This document shows, piece after piece, positions 53,852 through 63,550 of a DNA stretch of 64,000 bases. The position numbers and the translations under genes were made by a program. The notes under the pieces are model-generated. The model was not told the origin of the DNA and did not search any database. It worked only from the letters and a program-made list of their open reading frames with translations. This DNA comes from CAUPWF01 sp964369775. Lineage in GTDB: Bacteria > Bacillota > Clostridia > Lachnospirales > Lachnospiraceae. The stretch is from contig CAYJHQ010000005.1 in the NCBI GenBank assembly GCA_964369775.1, positions 37,638-101,637 of the forward strand, in the 5' to 3' direction. Numbering within the stretch: position 1 is the stretch's first letter; each line of letters starts with the position of its first letter.

Positions 53852-55249
53852 TTATAGTTTTGTATTTTTTAAAAGTTCTACAACTTCACTAAATCTCATG
53901 AAATTAGAAGCTTTTACTAAAACGGTGTCTTCTTTATTTAAAAGTTGCGGAAGGTTAGCAAGTAACTCCTTTTTTGTATTGAAATATATTGCTTTGCAGT
54001 GCTTTAAGTGAGGTTCACGAGCAATTGACTTTTCAGCACCGGTATAAGTCTCTAAAGATAGAGGTCCTACACAGCAAATAATATCGATATGATTATATGC
54101 AGCATGGATACCAACTCCGTAGTGAAGCTCATCTTCAGCGTCTCCTAATTCACCCATATCACCAAGAATTGCAATTTTACGTGTTTCTACAGTGCTGAGT
54201 ATATCTAAAGAAGAGTTCATAGATACAGGGCTGGCGTTGTAGCAATCATCAATAATTGTAAGAGAGTCAGTTTCAATAATATTTGTTCTACCAGAAACTG
54301 GAACTAGTGAGGAGATTCCATCTTCAATTTGAGTAGAAGTTAATCCAAACAACTCCCCGATAGCAGCGCCAGCAAGTGCGTTTGGCACCATGTGTGATCC
54401 GGGTATTGAAATCTTGGCTTCAATAGTATTTCCGCTTGCTAAACTGATTTTACAGTTAGTACCTCGTAGACCATTTGGTTGAATATCGGTAGCATGGATA
54501 TGTGATTCATCCGAGCAACCGAAGAAAACAGGTTGTTTTCCGTTGATGTTTGGCAATTTTGAAAGCATAGTATCATCATAATTCAAAACGACAGTTCCTT
54601 CGGGTGATAGGAAAGTGAAAATTTCACTTTTTGCCTGTAATACGCCTTCGCGTGATTTGAGAAATTCCAAATGACTCAATCCTATATTTGTAATAAGAGC
54701 CACATCTGGTTTGGCAATTTTTGAAAGTCTGGTCATCTCGCCGAATTGATTGATGCCCATTTCTAGAACAGCTATTTCATGTTCATCAGTTATATTAAAG
54801 ATTGTAAGCGGGAGTCCGATTTCATTATTATAATTGCCTTGGGTTTTTAGAACATTGTATTTTTGTGATAGAACAGACGCTACCATTTCTTTAGTGCTAG
54901 TCTTCCCAACGCTACCTGTAATCCCGACAACTTTAATGTTCAGAGAACTGCGGTAGTGTTCTGCTAAATCTTTAAGAGCTTGTAGACAAGAGTCAACAAG
55001 AATATAAGAGAAGTCTGCTTCTGGTAGCTCTATTTCGGAAAGGCTACAAAGTGCACCAGCACTTATAACAGAAGTGATAAAGTCATGTCCATCCACGCGT
55101 GCGCCTTTTATAGGAATAAATAAAAAATCAGTTTTAATTTTTCTACTATCGATAGCTACTCCAGCTACTTCTTTTTGTAAAAAGTCAGGGTTTCCAAAGT
55201 AGGTTCCCTTGCAGGCAGCAGTTATTTCCTTAAGTGTCATATTCTTCAT
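53852..55249 (-). CDS. murF: UDP-N-acetylmuramoyl-tripeptide--D-alanyl-D-alanine ligase
   Basis: Adds D-Ala-D-Ala to the UDP-MurNAc-tripeptide, the final cytoplasmic step of muropeptide synthesis. The 465-residue Mur ligase shows the P-loop GITGSVGKTSTKEMV, NNEIGLPLTIFN, LEMGINQFGEM, and the C-terminal GDMGELG. It is 20 bases downstream of ddl, which makes its D-Ala-D-Ala substrate, so the two are clearly linked. AAAGGATG lies upstream of the ATG. Confidence 0.96.
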   Translation of the reverse strand: MKNMTLKEITAACKGTYFGNPDFLQKEVAGVAIDSRKIKTDFLFIPIKGARVDGHDFITSVISAGALCSLSEIELPEADFSYILVDSCLQALKDLAEHYRSSLNIKVVGITGSVGKTSTKEMVASVLSQKYNVLKTQGNYNNEIGLPLTIFNITDEHEIAVLEMGINQFGEMTRLSKIAKPDVALITNIGLSHLEFLKSREGVLQAKSEIFTFLSPEGTVVLNYDDTMLSKLPNINGKQPVFFGCSDESHIHATDIQPNGLRGTNCKISLASGNTIEAKISIPGSHMVPNALAGAAIGELFGLTSTQIEDGISSLVPVSGRTNIIETDSLTIIDDCYNASPVSMNSSLDILSTVETRKIAILGDMGELGDAEDELHYGVGIHAAYNHIDIICCVGPLSLETYTGAEKSIAREPHLKHCKAIYFNTKKELLANLPQLLNKEDTVLVKASNFMRFSEVVELLKNTKL

Positions 55250-55269
55250 AATATTACATCCTTTATAAT

Positions 55270-56322
55270 TTATTGATATCTTTTTAATGATTTTTCGATG
55301 ATTAACTCACATAAATCCTCATATGAGACTCCAATTGCCTCAGCAGATTTTGGGATTAAGCTATTAGAGGTCATACCAGGTAAAGTATTTACCTCTAAAC
55401 AATAAATTTCGTTATCTGGTGTAACGATAAAATCAGCACGTGAATAGACATCGATTTTTAAAGAACTACAAACTTTTTTGGTGATTTCAGAAATTTGGTT
55501 TGCCAAACAAACGTCAATAGGGGCAGGGCAAATTTCTTCAGTCATACCATCTTGGTATTTGTTCGCATAATCAAAAAAACCAGACTTTGGAATGATTTCG
55601 ATAATTGGCAATGTAGAACCATCAATATAGCCACAAGTGAATTCACGACCGGAGATAAAAGGTTCTACTAAAACCTCATTCTCATATTCAAATGCTTTTT
55701 CTACAACTTCGTAATACTCAGATTCTGTCTCAGGCAAGTACACACCAATACTGGAACCACCAATAGAAGGCTTTACCACTACAGGTAGAGAGAGGCCTAA
55801 GTCATTGAGAGAGAGGTTTTGTGCTTTCTTATGCAAGAGAACACCGCCAGGAGTTTTGATCCCATTAGCTTTGAAAATTTGTTTCGTCAAATCTTTATCC
55901 ATAGCAATACCACTTGAAAGGTAATTTGGTCCTGTGTACTTAATACCAAATACATCAAAAGTTGCCTGTAATTGACCGTTTTCTCCGATTCCACCGTGTA
56001 GACCTAGGAAGGTGATATCTGCAAGTTGGCAAAGTTTAAGGACATTTTCACCAATCATGCAAGGAGATTGATCTTTTCTTGATGCCTTGATCAGCTCTAA
56101 GTCTGGTTCTACGGTGCTGATTTTATTTGCGATTTCTAAGTTGGCACCAGGAAGAGTAAATAGTTCTTCTAGATTCTCCCCATCATAAAATATTCCCATG
56201 AATACATCTATTAATAAGGCTTGATGTCCTCTGTTTAGAAGAGCACGACAAATTCCTGCACCTGAAGCAAGTGAAACGTCTCTTTCCGTACAAAGTCCTC
56301 CAGCTAATACTACAATTTTCAT
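55270..56322 (-). CDS. ddl: D-alanine--D-alanine ligase
   Basis: ATP-grasp enzyme that makes the D-Ala-D-Ala dipeptide for peptidoglycan. The 350-residue protein has AGGLCTERDVSLASGAGI, GLHGGIGENGQLQA, VVKPSIGGSSIGVYL and EVNTLPGMTSNSLIPK. In the substrate region the family's EKEVSLASG appears as TERDVSLASG. It precedes murF, forming a pathway pair. Confidence 0.94.
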   Translation of the reverse strand: MKIVVLAGGLCTERDVSLASGAGICRALLNRGHQALLIDVFMGIFYDGENLEELFTLPGANLEIANKISTVEPDLELIKASRKDQSPCMIGENVLKLCQLADITFLGLHGGIGENGQLQATFDVFGIKYTGPNYLSSGIAMDKDLTKQIFKANGIKTPGGVLLHKKAQNLSLNDLGLSLPVVVKPSIGGSSIGVYLPETESEYYEVVEKAFEYENEVLVEPFISGREFTCGYIDGSTLPIIEIIPKSGFFDYANKYQDGMTEEICPAPIDVCLANQISEITKKVCSSLKIDVYSRADFIVTPDNEIYCLEVNTLPGMTSNSLIPKSAEAIGVSYEDLCELIIEKSLKRYQ

Positions 56323-56344
56323 AATTATAATCCTTTCTAATCCA

Positions 56345-57799
56345 TTACACTCCCATACTCATTGTCTCGAGGAGTTCTTTTTTAACTTTATATAATTTTT
56401 CTGACAAATCAACATATACTTTATGAGGATTTGACAGTCGAAGTACTTCGTCCCAAAGAGTCTTTTTCTCATTAGTACAATATGTTGAAATTTCCATAAC
56501 TGTTGGTGAGTTATAAACACATTCTCCATTAATGAAGATAGGAACGAGTAATTCTTTGGTGGTATAGGTACCACCGATTAACTTTGTTTTTTTCCATGTT
56601 TCTACAGGGTTAAACAGTAATAAATCTTTTGTGGAATCTAAAACTTCGTCTTCAAAAGAAATATAATCGGCCAGTAGCTTTCCAGATTTTTTATCATAGA
56701 TACGATGAACTGTTTTGTTGCCTGGATTAGTTATTTTCTCATAATTTTCAGATAGCTTAATCTTTGGAATAAACTCTCCATTCTCATTTTTAATAGCAGC
56801 TAATTTATAGACACCACCAAAAGAAGGACAATCCTTAGAAGTAATCATGTGAGTTCCCACACCCCAAGCAGTGATTGCAGCACCTTGTATTTTTAAGTCG
56901 TGGATTAAGTGTTCGTCAAGATCGTTTGATGCGGAGATATAAGCATCAAAATGTCCAGCAGCATCTAGCATAGCACGAGCTTTTTTTGATAGATATGCTA
57001 GGTCTCCGCTATCAAGCCGAATCCCATAATTTGTTAAATTAGGATTTGTTTCTTTTAATTGATCAAAGACTTTAATTGCATTTGGAACACCAGATTTAAT
57101 TGTGTCATAAGTGTCCACAAGTAAGCAACAAGAGTCAGGATAAAGGGAGGCATAAGTCTGGAAAGCAGTATATTCATCTGCAAAGCTCATAATCCAACTG
57201 TGAGCATGTGTACCTCGAACAGGAACATCAAATTTTCTACCAGCTAGCACATTCGAAGTGCCTATACATCCACCAATAATAGAAGCACGAGAACCGAATA
57301 ATCCTGCATCGGGTCCTTGCGCTCTGCGAAGACCAAATTCTAGGACGCCATCACCTGAAGCAGCGTATACTACTCGAGCAGCTTTTGTGGCTATCAGTGA
57401 TTGGTGATTTACTATATTTAAAAGTGCAGTCTCAATCAATTGAGCTTCCATGATAGGCGCGATTACCTTAATGATTGGCTCACTTGGGAAGATGACACTT
57501 CCTTCAGGAATCGCATAAATGTCTCCACTAAAATGGAATCCACTGATATAGTGCAAAAAGTCTTCCTTAAAGATATTGAGACTTCTTAGATAATCTACAT
57601 CATCGTAAGAGAAGTGAAGTCCTTTTATATAATCAATCACTTGCTCAAGTCCAGCTGCAATAGCATAACCGCCATCACAAGGAATAGTCCTAAAAAAAAC
57701 ATCGAAGATTACAGTTTCGTTCTCTGGACGATTAAAGTATCCCTGCATCATAGTAAGTTCATAAAAATCTGTCAATAGAGTTAAATCATTTGTATTCAT
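56345..57799 (-). CDS. pncB: Nicotinate phosphoribosyltransferase
   Basis: Salvages nicotinate to nicotinate mononucleotide for NAD synthesis. The protein is 484 residues; it has LLTDFYELTMMQGYF, FGLRRAQGPDAG, GTHAHSWIMSF with the conserved His, LDSGDLAYLSKKAR and GVGTHMI. The ATG at 57799 follows GGAGAG; a longer reading has only an upstream TTG without an RBS. It is the first gene of the minus-strand run to ddl-murF-HAD-EAL, and a TATAAT lies upstream on the minus strand at 57855-57850, without a clear -35. Confidence 0.94.
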   Translation of the reverse strand: MNTNDLTLLTDFYELTMMQGYFNRPENETVIFDVFFRTIPCDGGYAIAAGLEQVIDYIKGLHFSYDDVDYLRSLNIFKEDFLHYISGFHFSGDIYAIPEGSVIFPSEPIIKVIAPIMEAQLIETALLNIVNHQSLIATKAARVVYAASGDGVLEFGLRRAQGPDAGLFGSRASIIGGCIGTSNVLAGRKFDVPVRGTHAHSWIMSFADEYTAFQTYASLYPDSCCLLVDTYDTIKSGVPNAIKVFDQLKETNPNLTNYGIRLDSGDLAYLSKKARAMLDAAGHFDAYISASNDLDEHLIHDLKIQGAAITAWGVGTHMITSKDCPSFGGVYKLAAIKNENGEFIPKIKLSENYEKITNPGNKTVHRIYDKKSGKLLADYISFEDEVLDSTKDLLLFNPVETWKKTKLIGGTYTTKELLVPIFINGECVYNSPTVMEISTYCTNEKKTLWDEVLRLSNPHKVYVDLSEKLYKVKKELLETMSMGV

Positions 57800-57885
57800 A
57801 ATTACTCTCCAATAAGTTTGATTCGTGCAAGAATGCACATATACTGCGTATTATACCACTATTTAAGTGAAAAGAAAAGAATACC

Positions 57886-57915
57886 TTGAATAAGTATGAA
57901 AAAAGGTATTATAAT
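57886..57915 (+). promoter_or_regulatory. Promoter of the Gfo/Idh/MocA gene
   Basis: TTGAAT (57886-57891), 18-base spacer, TATAAT (57910-57915), 44 bases before the ATG. Confidence 0.7.
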
Positions 57916-57959
57916 GGAAGTAATAGTAACTTGGAAATACAAAAAAGGAGAGACGTGAA

Positions 57960-58934
57960 ATGAATGTAGGGATTATTGGTGCTGGGATGATAGCAGAGAA
58001 GATGGCAACAACTATTAATGGGATGGATGGCGTAATAAATTATGCAATTGCATCAAGGGATTTAGAAAAATCGAAAAAATTTGCAGAAAAGTTTAATTTT
58101 AAAAAGTCTTATGGGAGCTATGAAGAACTAGCAATAGATGAGAACGTGGATCTAATCTATGTAGCGACCCCACACTCGCATCATAATGAGCATGGGAAAA
58201 TAGCACTTCGTCATAATAAACCAATTTTATGCGAAAAAGCATTTACAGTAAATGTAAAAGAAGCAAAAGAATTATTAGACTTAGCAAAAGAAAAAAAAGT
58301 ACTTGTAGCAGAAGCGATATGGACAAGATACATGCCTTCTAGAGCTATGATTCAAGAAATTATTGACAGCGGAGAAATAGGTGAAGTGAAATCCCTTAGT
58401 GCGAATCTAGGGTATCCACTGACGCATATCAAGCGTATGTATGCTCCTGAACTAGCAGGGGGAGCACTTCTTGACCTAGGTGTATATTCTCTTAACTTCG
58501 CATGCATGTTCTTAGGATATGATATTGAAGAGATTGTATCTACTTGTACAAAATTTGAGACAGGAGTGGACAATCAAGCGGCTATTATTTTGAAATATAA
58601 GAACGGTGTAATGGCAAATCTACAGTGCAATGCATTAGCAGCTACAGAACAATATGGAATCATTCATGGGACAAAAGGGTATATAATCGCAAAGAATATT
58701 AACAATATTGATGTGATTGAAACCTATACGCCAGATAGAGTATTAATGGAACGAAAAGAAGTGCCTACGCAGATCACAGGGTTTGAATATCAGGTGATTG
58801 CATGCAAAAAAGCAATCGAAGAAGGAAAAATAGAGTGTAGTGAAATGCCGCATGATGAAATTATTAAAATTATGGAGATAATGGATGGATTAAGAAAAGA
58901 TTGGGGAATCGTCTATCCAATGGAAAAGGAGTAA
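57960..58934 (+). CDS. Gfo/Idh/MocA family oxidoreductase
   Basis: A 324-residue NAD(P)-dependent sugar dehydrogenase-like protein. The N-terminal Rossmann domain has IIGAGMIAEKMA, VDLIYVATPHSHHNEH and CEKAFTVNVKEAKE, where the usual EKP is EKA; the C-terminal domain includes GGALLDLGVYSLNFA. The missing proline in the EKP-type motif occurs in some members. Substrate is unknown. AAAGGAG is upstream of the ATG, and an aldose epimerase gene follows 6 bases later, suggesting sugar metabolism. Confidence 0.9.
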   Translation: MNVGIIGAGMIAEKMATTINGMDGVINYAIASRDLEKSKKFAEKFNFKKSYGSYEELAIDENVDLIYVATPHSHHNEHGKIALRHNKPILCEKAFTVNVKEAKELLDLAKEKKVLVAEAIWTRYMPSRAMIQEIIDSGEIGEVKSLSANLGYPLTHIKRMYAPELAGGALLDLGVYSLNFACMFLGYDIEEIVSTCTKFETGVDNQAAIILKYKNGVMANLQCNALAATEQYGIIHGTKGYIIAKNINNIDVIETYTPDRVLMERKEVPTQITGFEYQVIACKKAIEEGKIECSEMPHDEIIKIMEIMDGLRKDWGIVYPMEKE

Positions 58935-58940
58935 GTAAAT

Positions 58941-59813
58941 ATGATTTATAGAATTAGTAATGAACATATGCACGTAGAATTAGAAAGTAAAGGTGGAGAA
59001 TTATCGTCGCTAAAAGATAATGAAGGCACGGAATATCTTTGGCAAGGGAATCCAAACTATTGGAGTGGAAAAGCTCCAGTTTTATTTCCGTATATAGCTA
59101 GATTAACAGAAGATAGCTATCGTTACAACGGTAAAGTGTATAAGTTAGCAAAACACGGATTTGCGCGACATGCGGAATTTAAAGTAGAAGAGCAAAGTGA
59201 TGTGAAAATTGTATTTTTATTAGAAGAATCGGAAGCAACACTAGAGAGTTATCCATTTCAATTTACGTTCCGAATCACTTATGAACTAAAGGAAAAGACG
59301 CTAAGTACAAGCTTCCAAGTGGAGAATAAAGGTAAAGAGGTAATGTACTTTGGTATCGGAGGCCATCCAGGATTTAATGTTCCTTTAGAAGCGGGAATAG
59401 ATTTTGAGGATTATTATTTAGAATTTAGTAATAAGGCAACACCAGATAAAATTGAATTTACGGATACCTGTTACGTAAGTGGAGACGTATCACCTTTTGA
59501 ATTGGAAAATGGAAAAAGGTTAAGGCTAAAACATAATTTATTTGATAGAGATGCAATTGTATTGAAAAATGCAGATCGTACTGTGAAGCTAAAATCAGAT
59601 AAAGGGAGCAGGAGTGTAACGGTGACGTATAAAGATATGGACTATATCGGTTTTTGGCATATGCCGAATACAGATGCGCCATATGTATGTATTGAACCTT
59701 GGACATCACTTCCTTCGAGAGATGGTGTGGTTGAAGAATTTGAAACCCAAGACGATCTAATAAAATTAGAAGGTAAAGCTACATATAAAAATAACTGGGA
59801 CATTTCAATATAA
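58941..59813 (+). CDS. Aldose 1-epimerase family protein
   Basis: A GalM-superfamily mutarotase-like protein of 290 residues. It has the catalytic His candidates in LAKHGFARH and GIGGHPGFNVP and the catalytic Glu in VCIEPWTSLPSRDG. It is closer to the YihR/YeaD-like epimerase group than to GalM proper. It lies in an operon with the Gfo/Idh/MocA gene. Downstream the sequence has a CTGGGAC/GTCCCAG inverted repeat (59795-59829) with a 21-base loop across the stop, with no T run, so termination is unclear. Confidence 0.88.
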   Translation: MIYRISNEHMHVELESKGGELSSLKDNEGTEYLWQGNPNYWSGKAPVLFPYIARLTEDSYRYNGKVYKLAKHGFARHAEFKVEEQSDVKIVFLLEESEATLESYPFQFTFRITYELKEKTLSTSFQVENKGKEVMYFGIGGHPGFNVPLEAGIDFEDYYLEFSNKATPDKIEFTDTCYVSGDVSPFELENGKRLRLKHNLFDRDAIVLKNADRTVKLKSDKGSRSVTVTYKDMDYIGFWHMPNTDAPYVCIEPWTSLPSRDGVVEEFETQDDLIKLEGKATYKNNWDISI

Positions 59814-59847
59814 GATAGAAAAGTCCCAGACTTATAATTTAATAATA

Positions 59848-61032
59848 TTATTTGAAGATTTCTAAGCTTCGTTCTAATATTCCATTCATATGTGCAATTG
59901 CAGTCCCGTAATTTGTAATTGGAATTCCGGCATCTTTTGCACAGTGGATGCGATACTTCATCTCACGTTCGTTGAGCATACATCCTCCGCAGTGGATGAT
60001 GAGCTTATATTTGCTGATATCAAGTGGAAATTCTACGCCACTTGTGAATTCAAAGTTTAACTCACATTTGCTGTGACTACTTATCCACCTAGGGAGTTTA
60101 ACAGTTCCAATATCATCGCATTGCCTATGATGAGTACATCCTTCACAAACCAAAATATTATCCCCATCAGCTAGAGAATCTAACATGCTAGCGCCTTTTA
60201 CCAATTCATCTAGGTTGCCTTTGTAACGAGCAAAAAGGATGGAGAAAGAAGTTAACAATACGTCTTCAGGTGTATCTTTGGATACTTGTGCGAAAGCTTG
60301 ACTATCAGTAATTATAACTTTTGGGTTTCTTCCAAGTGTTGCAAGTGTTGTTTTCAAGTCAGTTTCTTTTACAACAATGGATACAGCATCAGAATCTAGC
60401 ACATCTCTAACGGTCTGTTGTTGTGGTAAAATTAATCGTCCTTTTGGAGCAGCGGAATCAATAGGGATGACTAAGACCACAAAATCCCCTGGTGAAATTA
60501 AATCCCCGATGATTCTTTGGGAATTTGTTTCAACATAAGCTAGAGAAGCAATCTTTTCTTTTAGTGCAATGATATTTTGTTTCGTTTTTGTACTGATGCA
60601 GATTCCAAAAATCTCATCCATGATAGGTGCTGATTCCATAAGATCAGATTTGTTATAAACAACAATATAAGGAATGTTTTTCTTCTTGATTCGATTCAAA
60701 ATTGATTTGTCTTCTATTGTCATACCAGCCTGGGAGTCGACAACTAGGATGGCAATATCAGTCTTATTTAACACTTGATAAGCTTTTTGCATTCGGAGTT
60801 GCCCTAAATCCCCAACGTCATCTAGTCCAGGTGTGTCAATGATAACCACAGGTCCTAGAGGGAGCAACTCCATGGCTTTTAAAACAGGGTCAGTAGTGGT
60901 TCCTTTTACATCAGATACAATTGCTAAGTCTTGGTCAGTAATGGCATTTACAACGCTGGATTTTCCAGCGTTTCTTTTTCCAAATATTCCGATGTGTAAT
61001 CGTTCTGATGACGGTGTGTTATTTAAACTCAT
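59848..61032 (-). CDS. hydF: [FeFe]-hydrogenase maturation GTPase
   Basis: The scaffold on which HydE and HydG assemble the di-iron subcluster before transfer to hydrogenase. The 394-residue protein has a GTPase domain (GIFGKRNAGKSSVVNAI, IDTPGLDDVG, VYNKSDLM) and a C-terminal cluster-binding domain with CTHHRQC-type and IIHCGGCMLNERE motifs (the family C-x-H and H-C-x2-C). All expected ligands are present. It is the last gene of the hyd operon, 26 bases after hydG. Confidence 0.95.
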   Translation of the reverse strand: MSLNNTPSSERLHIGIFGKRNAGKSSVVNAITDQDLAIVSDVKGTTTDPVLKAMELLPLGPVVIIDTPGLDDVGDLGQLRMQKAYQVLNKTDIAILVVDSQAGMTIEDKSILNRIKKKNIPYIVVYNKSDLMESAPIMDEIFGICISTKTKQNIIALKEKIASLAYVETNSQRIIGDLISPGDFVVLVIPIDSAAPKGRLILPQQQTVRDVLDSDAVSIVVKETDLKTTLATLGRNPKVIITDSQAFAQVSKDTPEDVLLTSFSILFARYKGNLDELVKGASMLDSLADGDNILVCEGCTHHRQCDDIGTVKLPRWISSHSKCELNFEFTSGVEFPLDISKYKLIIHCGGCMLNEREMKYRIHCAKDAGIPITNYGTAIAHMNGILERSLEIFK

Positions 61033-61058
61033 AATAAGCCCCCTCTTTTTTATGTTTT

Positions 61059-62480
61059 TTAGAATCTAAAGTTTCTGCGATTATTTTCTTCTATCATTTT
61101 TAGGTTGTCGGTTGCTATCTGGCGAACTTTCTCCTTTGGAACAGTAGCAAGTTCTTGTTCGATTAATGCTTCACCTACTTTACGGGTTTCTTCGGAAGCG
61201 TAGTCTATCAAATATTCTTTTAAAGTCATCAATGCATTTGGAAGACAACAGTTTTGAATCTGCCCACTCTTACATAGAGACATAAAACGATCTCCGGTAC
61301 GACCTTCGATGTAGCAAGCGGTGCAAAAGCTTGGCAGATAGCCAAGATCCATAAGCCAATGAACTACTTCATCCAATGTCCGTGTATCTTCTAAGTCAAA
61401 CTGTTGGGAATTTTCACCCTCAGGCTCAGGTACTGCATAGCCACCAACACTTGTTTTGGATCCACCGCTGATTTGTGAAATTCCTAGGTCGAGAGCTTTT
61501 TCGCGACAGGCTTTACTTTCGCGAGTAGATACAATGATTCCGGTATAAGGAACGGATATACGTATACAAGCAACAATCTTTGCAAAGGTATCATCACTAA
61601 TGCCGTTACTAAAATCCTCTTTGTTGATATCATCGGCATCACATAGACGCGGAACACTGATTGTATGCGGACCAACTCCAAAGGTGGCTTCTAAATGCTC
61701 AGCATGCATCAAAAGACCTGCAAATTCATAGCGATACTTATCTAGCCCGAACAGTACACCGATTCCTACATCATCGATACCTGCTTCCATTGCTCGATCC
61801 ATTGCCTCGGTATGATAATCATAATCACTTTTTGGACCAGTTGGATGAAGTTCTTGGTAAGATTCCTTATGATAGGTCTCTTGGAATAAGATATAAGTTC
61901 CAATTCCTGCAGCTTTTAATTTCTTGTAATTCTCAACTGTGGTAGCGGCAATATTAACATTCACTCGGCGAATTTCGCCATTCTCATGCTTGATATCATA
62001 AATAGTTTTGATACTCTCTAAGAGATATTCAAGAGAGTTGTTTTTGGGATCCTCGCCCATCTCCAAAGCAAGGCGTTTATGTCCCATGTCTTGTAAGGCA
62101 ATTACTTCTTGACGAATCTCTTCTTGCGAGAGTTTTTTTCGAGTAATGTGCTTGTTTTTTAAATGATATGGGCAGTAAGTACATCCATTGATACAATAGT
62201 TGGATAGGTATAGAGGAGCGAACATTACAATACGATTGCCGTAAAAATCTTGTTTGATTTGCTTGGCAAGGTTGTAAATTTCTTGGTTCAGCTCCTCGTT
62301 CTGACAGACTAGTAATATAGAAGCTTCTCGATAAGTGAGGCCTTTTCGTAATTTTGCCTTTTCTAAAATTTCAGAGATCATCTTAGTGTCATTTTTATGT
62401 TCATCAGCAAATGCTAAAGTATCAAGGAGTTCTTGATGACTGATAAATTCTGTTGCTTTTTTTGATTTTGGGTTATACAT
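61059..62480 (-). CDS. hydG: [FeFe]-hydrogenase maturation radical SAM enzyme (tyrosine lyase)
   Basis: Cleaves tyrosine to give the CO and cyanide ligands of the H-cluster. The 473-residue protein has the radical SAM motif CINGCTYCPYH and, at the C-terminus, the CX2CX22C motif (CTAC in FCTACYIEGRTGD, with the last Cys in QNCC) that binds the auxiliary cluster. These two clusters separate HydG from ThiH. AAGGAGG precedes the ATG. It is 12 bases downstream of hydE. Confidence 0.96.
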   Translation of the reverse strand: MYNPKSKKATEFISHQELLDTLAFADEHKNDTKMISEILEKAKLRKGLTYREASILLVCQNEELNQEIYNLAKQIKQDFYGNRIVMFAPLYLSNYCINGCTYCPYHLKNKHITRKKLSQEEIRQEVIALQDMGHKRLALEMGEDPKNNSLEYLLESIKTIYDIKHENGEIRRVNVNIAATTVENYKKLKAAGIGTYILFQETYHKESYQELHPTGPKSDYDYHTEAMDRAMEAGIDDVGIGVLFGLDKYRYEFAGLLMHAEHLEATFGVGPHTISVPRLCDADDINKEDFSNGISDDTFAKIVACIRISVPYTGIIVSTRESKACREKALDLGISQISGGSKTSVGGYAVPEPEGENSQQFDLEDTRTLDEVVHWLMDLGYLPSFCTACYIEGRTGDRFMSLCKSGQIQNCCLPNALMTLKEYLIDYASEETRKVGEALIEQELATVPKEKVRQIATDNLKMIEENNRRNFRF

Positions 62481-62492
62481 GGTAAATCCTCC

Positions 62493-63533
62493 TTATATAT
62501 TTTTGGAATCCCCTCTTGCCTTTACGATTTGGTATCCAATATTGTTCATTTTTTTAGTGAGAGATTCAACTGCTTCAGCAGCTTCATCACCTGTGCATAT
62601 CTTATCATTGTATAGTAAATATTTCTTACGAACATCTAGTGGTGAAAGGTTAGGCATTACAACGTTAGCACCAGCTAAAATTCCATATTCACGCCCTTCT
62701 GGATGAATCGTTCCTAAAGCTGTGGTAGATGGAAGCAAGAGTGTCGGTATCATTAGGCGAAGCAGACCTAACAGATAACAGGTTAATCCAAAAGTACCTG
62801 CGGAATATTCTGCAAATGGTGTATCTTTATGGGGAATAAAAGGGCCAATTCCTACCATTTGTGGATTTAACTCTCTAATAAAAATCATATCTTCTGCTAA
62901 ATGCTCTGTTGTTTGGAAGGGAGAACCAACCATAAACCCAGTGCCGACTTGATAACCGATATCTTTTAGATAAGATAGGCAACGCTGTCGGTCTTTTGCA
63001 CGCAATGAAGGCGGATGCAGTAGAGAATAGTGAGAAGCATTATGCGTCTCGTGTCTAAGTAAATAGCGATTGGCACCTGCATCGAATAACTTTTGATATG
63101 AATCGTAGGGCTTTTCACCAAGAGACAGTGTAATTGCACAATCGTCATAGGTTTGTCGAATAGCAGATACAATATCAACCATTCGTTCATCTGTGAAATA
63201 AGGATCCTCACCACCTTGCAACACAAAGGTGCGAAAACCTAGGTCATAGCCAGCTTCACAACAGTCCAGTATCTCTTCTTTGGACAAGCGATATCGTGTT
63301 ACATTACGGTTCTCGCAACGGATACCACAGTAATAGCAGTTTTGCTTACAATAATTGGTATATTCGATTAAGCCACGAATATAAATACTATTCCCGTAAT
63401 ACTCTTTACTCGTTTCTCTTGCTTGTTCAAAGATGTATTCGGCAAGTTCTGGCGTTCGATTATCAATAAGTTGTATCCATTCTAGTTTGCTAAGGGAACG
63501 AGTTTCTATTAGCTTTTCTATTAATTCTTGCAT
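62493..63533 (-). CDS. hydE: [FeFe]-hydrogenase maturation radical SAM enzyme HydE
   Basis: A radical SAM enzyme of H-cluster assembly that contributes to the dithiomethylamine bridge. The 346-residue protein has the cluster motif YCKQNCYYCGIRCENRN, LQGGEDPYFTDERM, and YLLRHETHNASHY. It precedes hydG in the same operon; together with HydF the set of three maturases is complete. AAAGG lies upstream of the ATG. Confidence 0.95.
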   Translation of the reverse strand: MQELIEKLIETRSLSKLEWIQLIDNRTPELAEYIFEQARETSKEYYGNSIYIRGLIEYTNYCKQNCYYCGIRCENRNVTRYRLSKEEILDCCEAGYDLGFRTFVLQGGEDPYFTDERMVDIVSAIRQTYDDCAITLSLGEKPYDSYQKLFDAGANRYLLRHETHNASHYSLLHPPSLRAKDRQRCLSYLKDIGYQVGTGFMVGSPFQTTEHLAEDMIFIRELNPQMVGIGPFIPHKDTPFAEYSAGTFGLTCYLLGLLRLMIPTLLLPSTTALGTIHPEGREYGILAGANVVMPNLSPLDVRKKYLLYNDKICTGDEAAEAVESLTKKMNNIGYQIVKARGDSKNI

Positions 63534-63550
63534 GAAACACCAACCTTTCT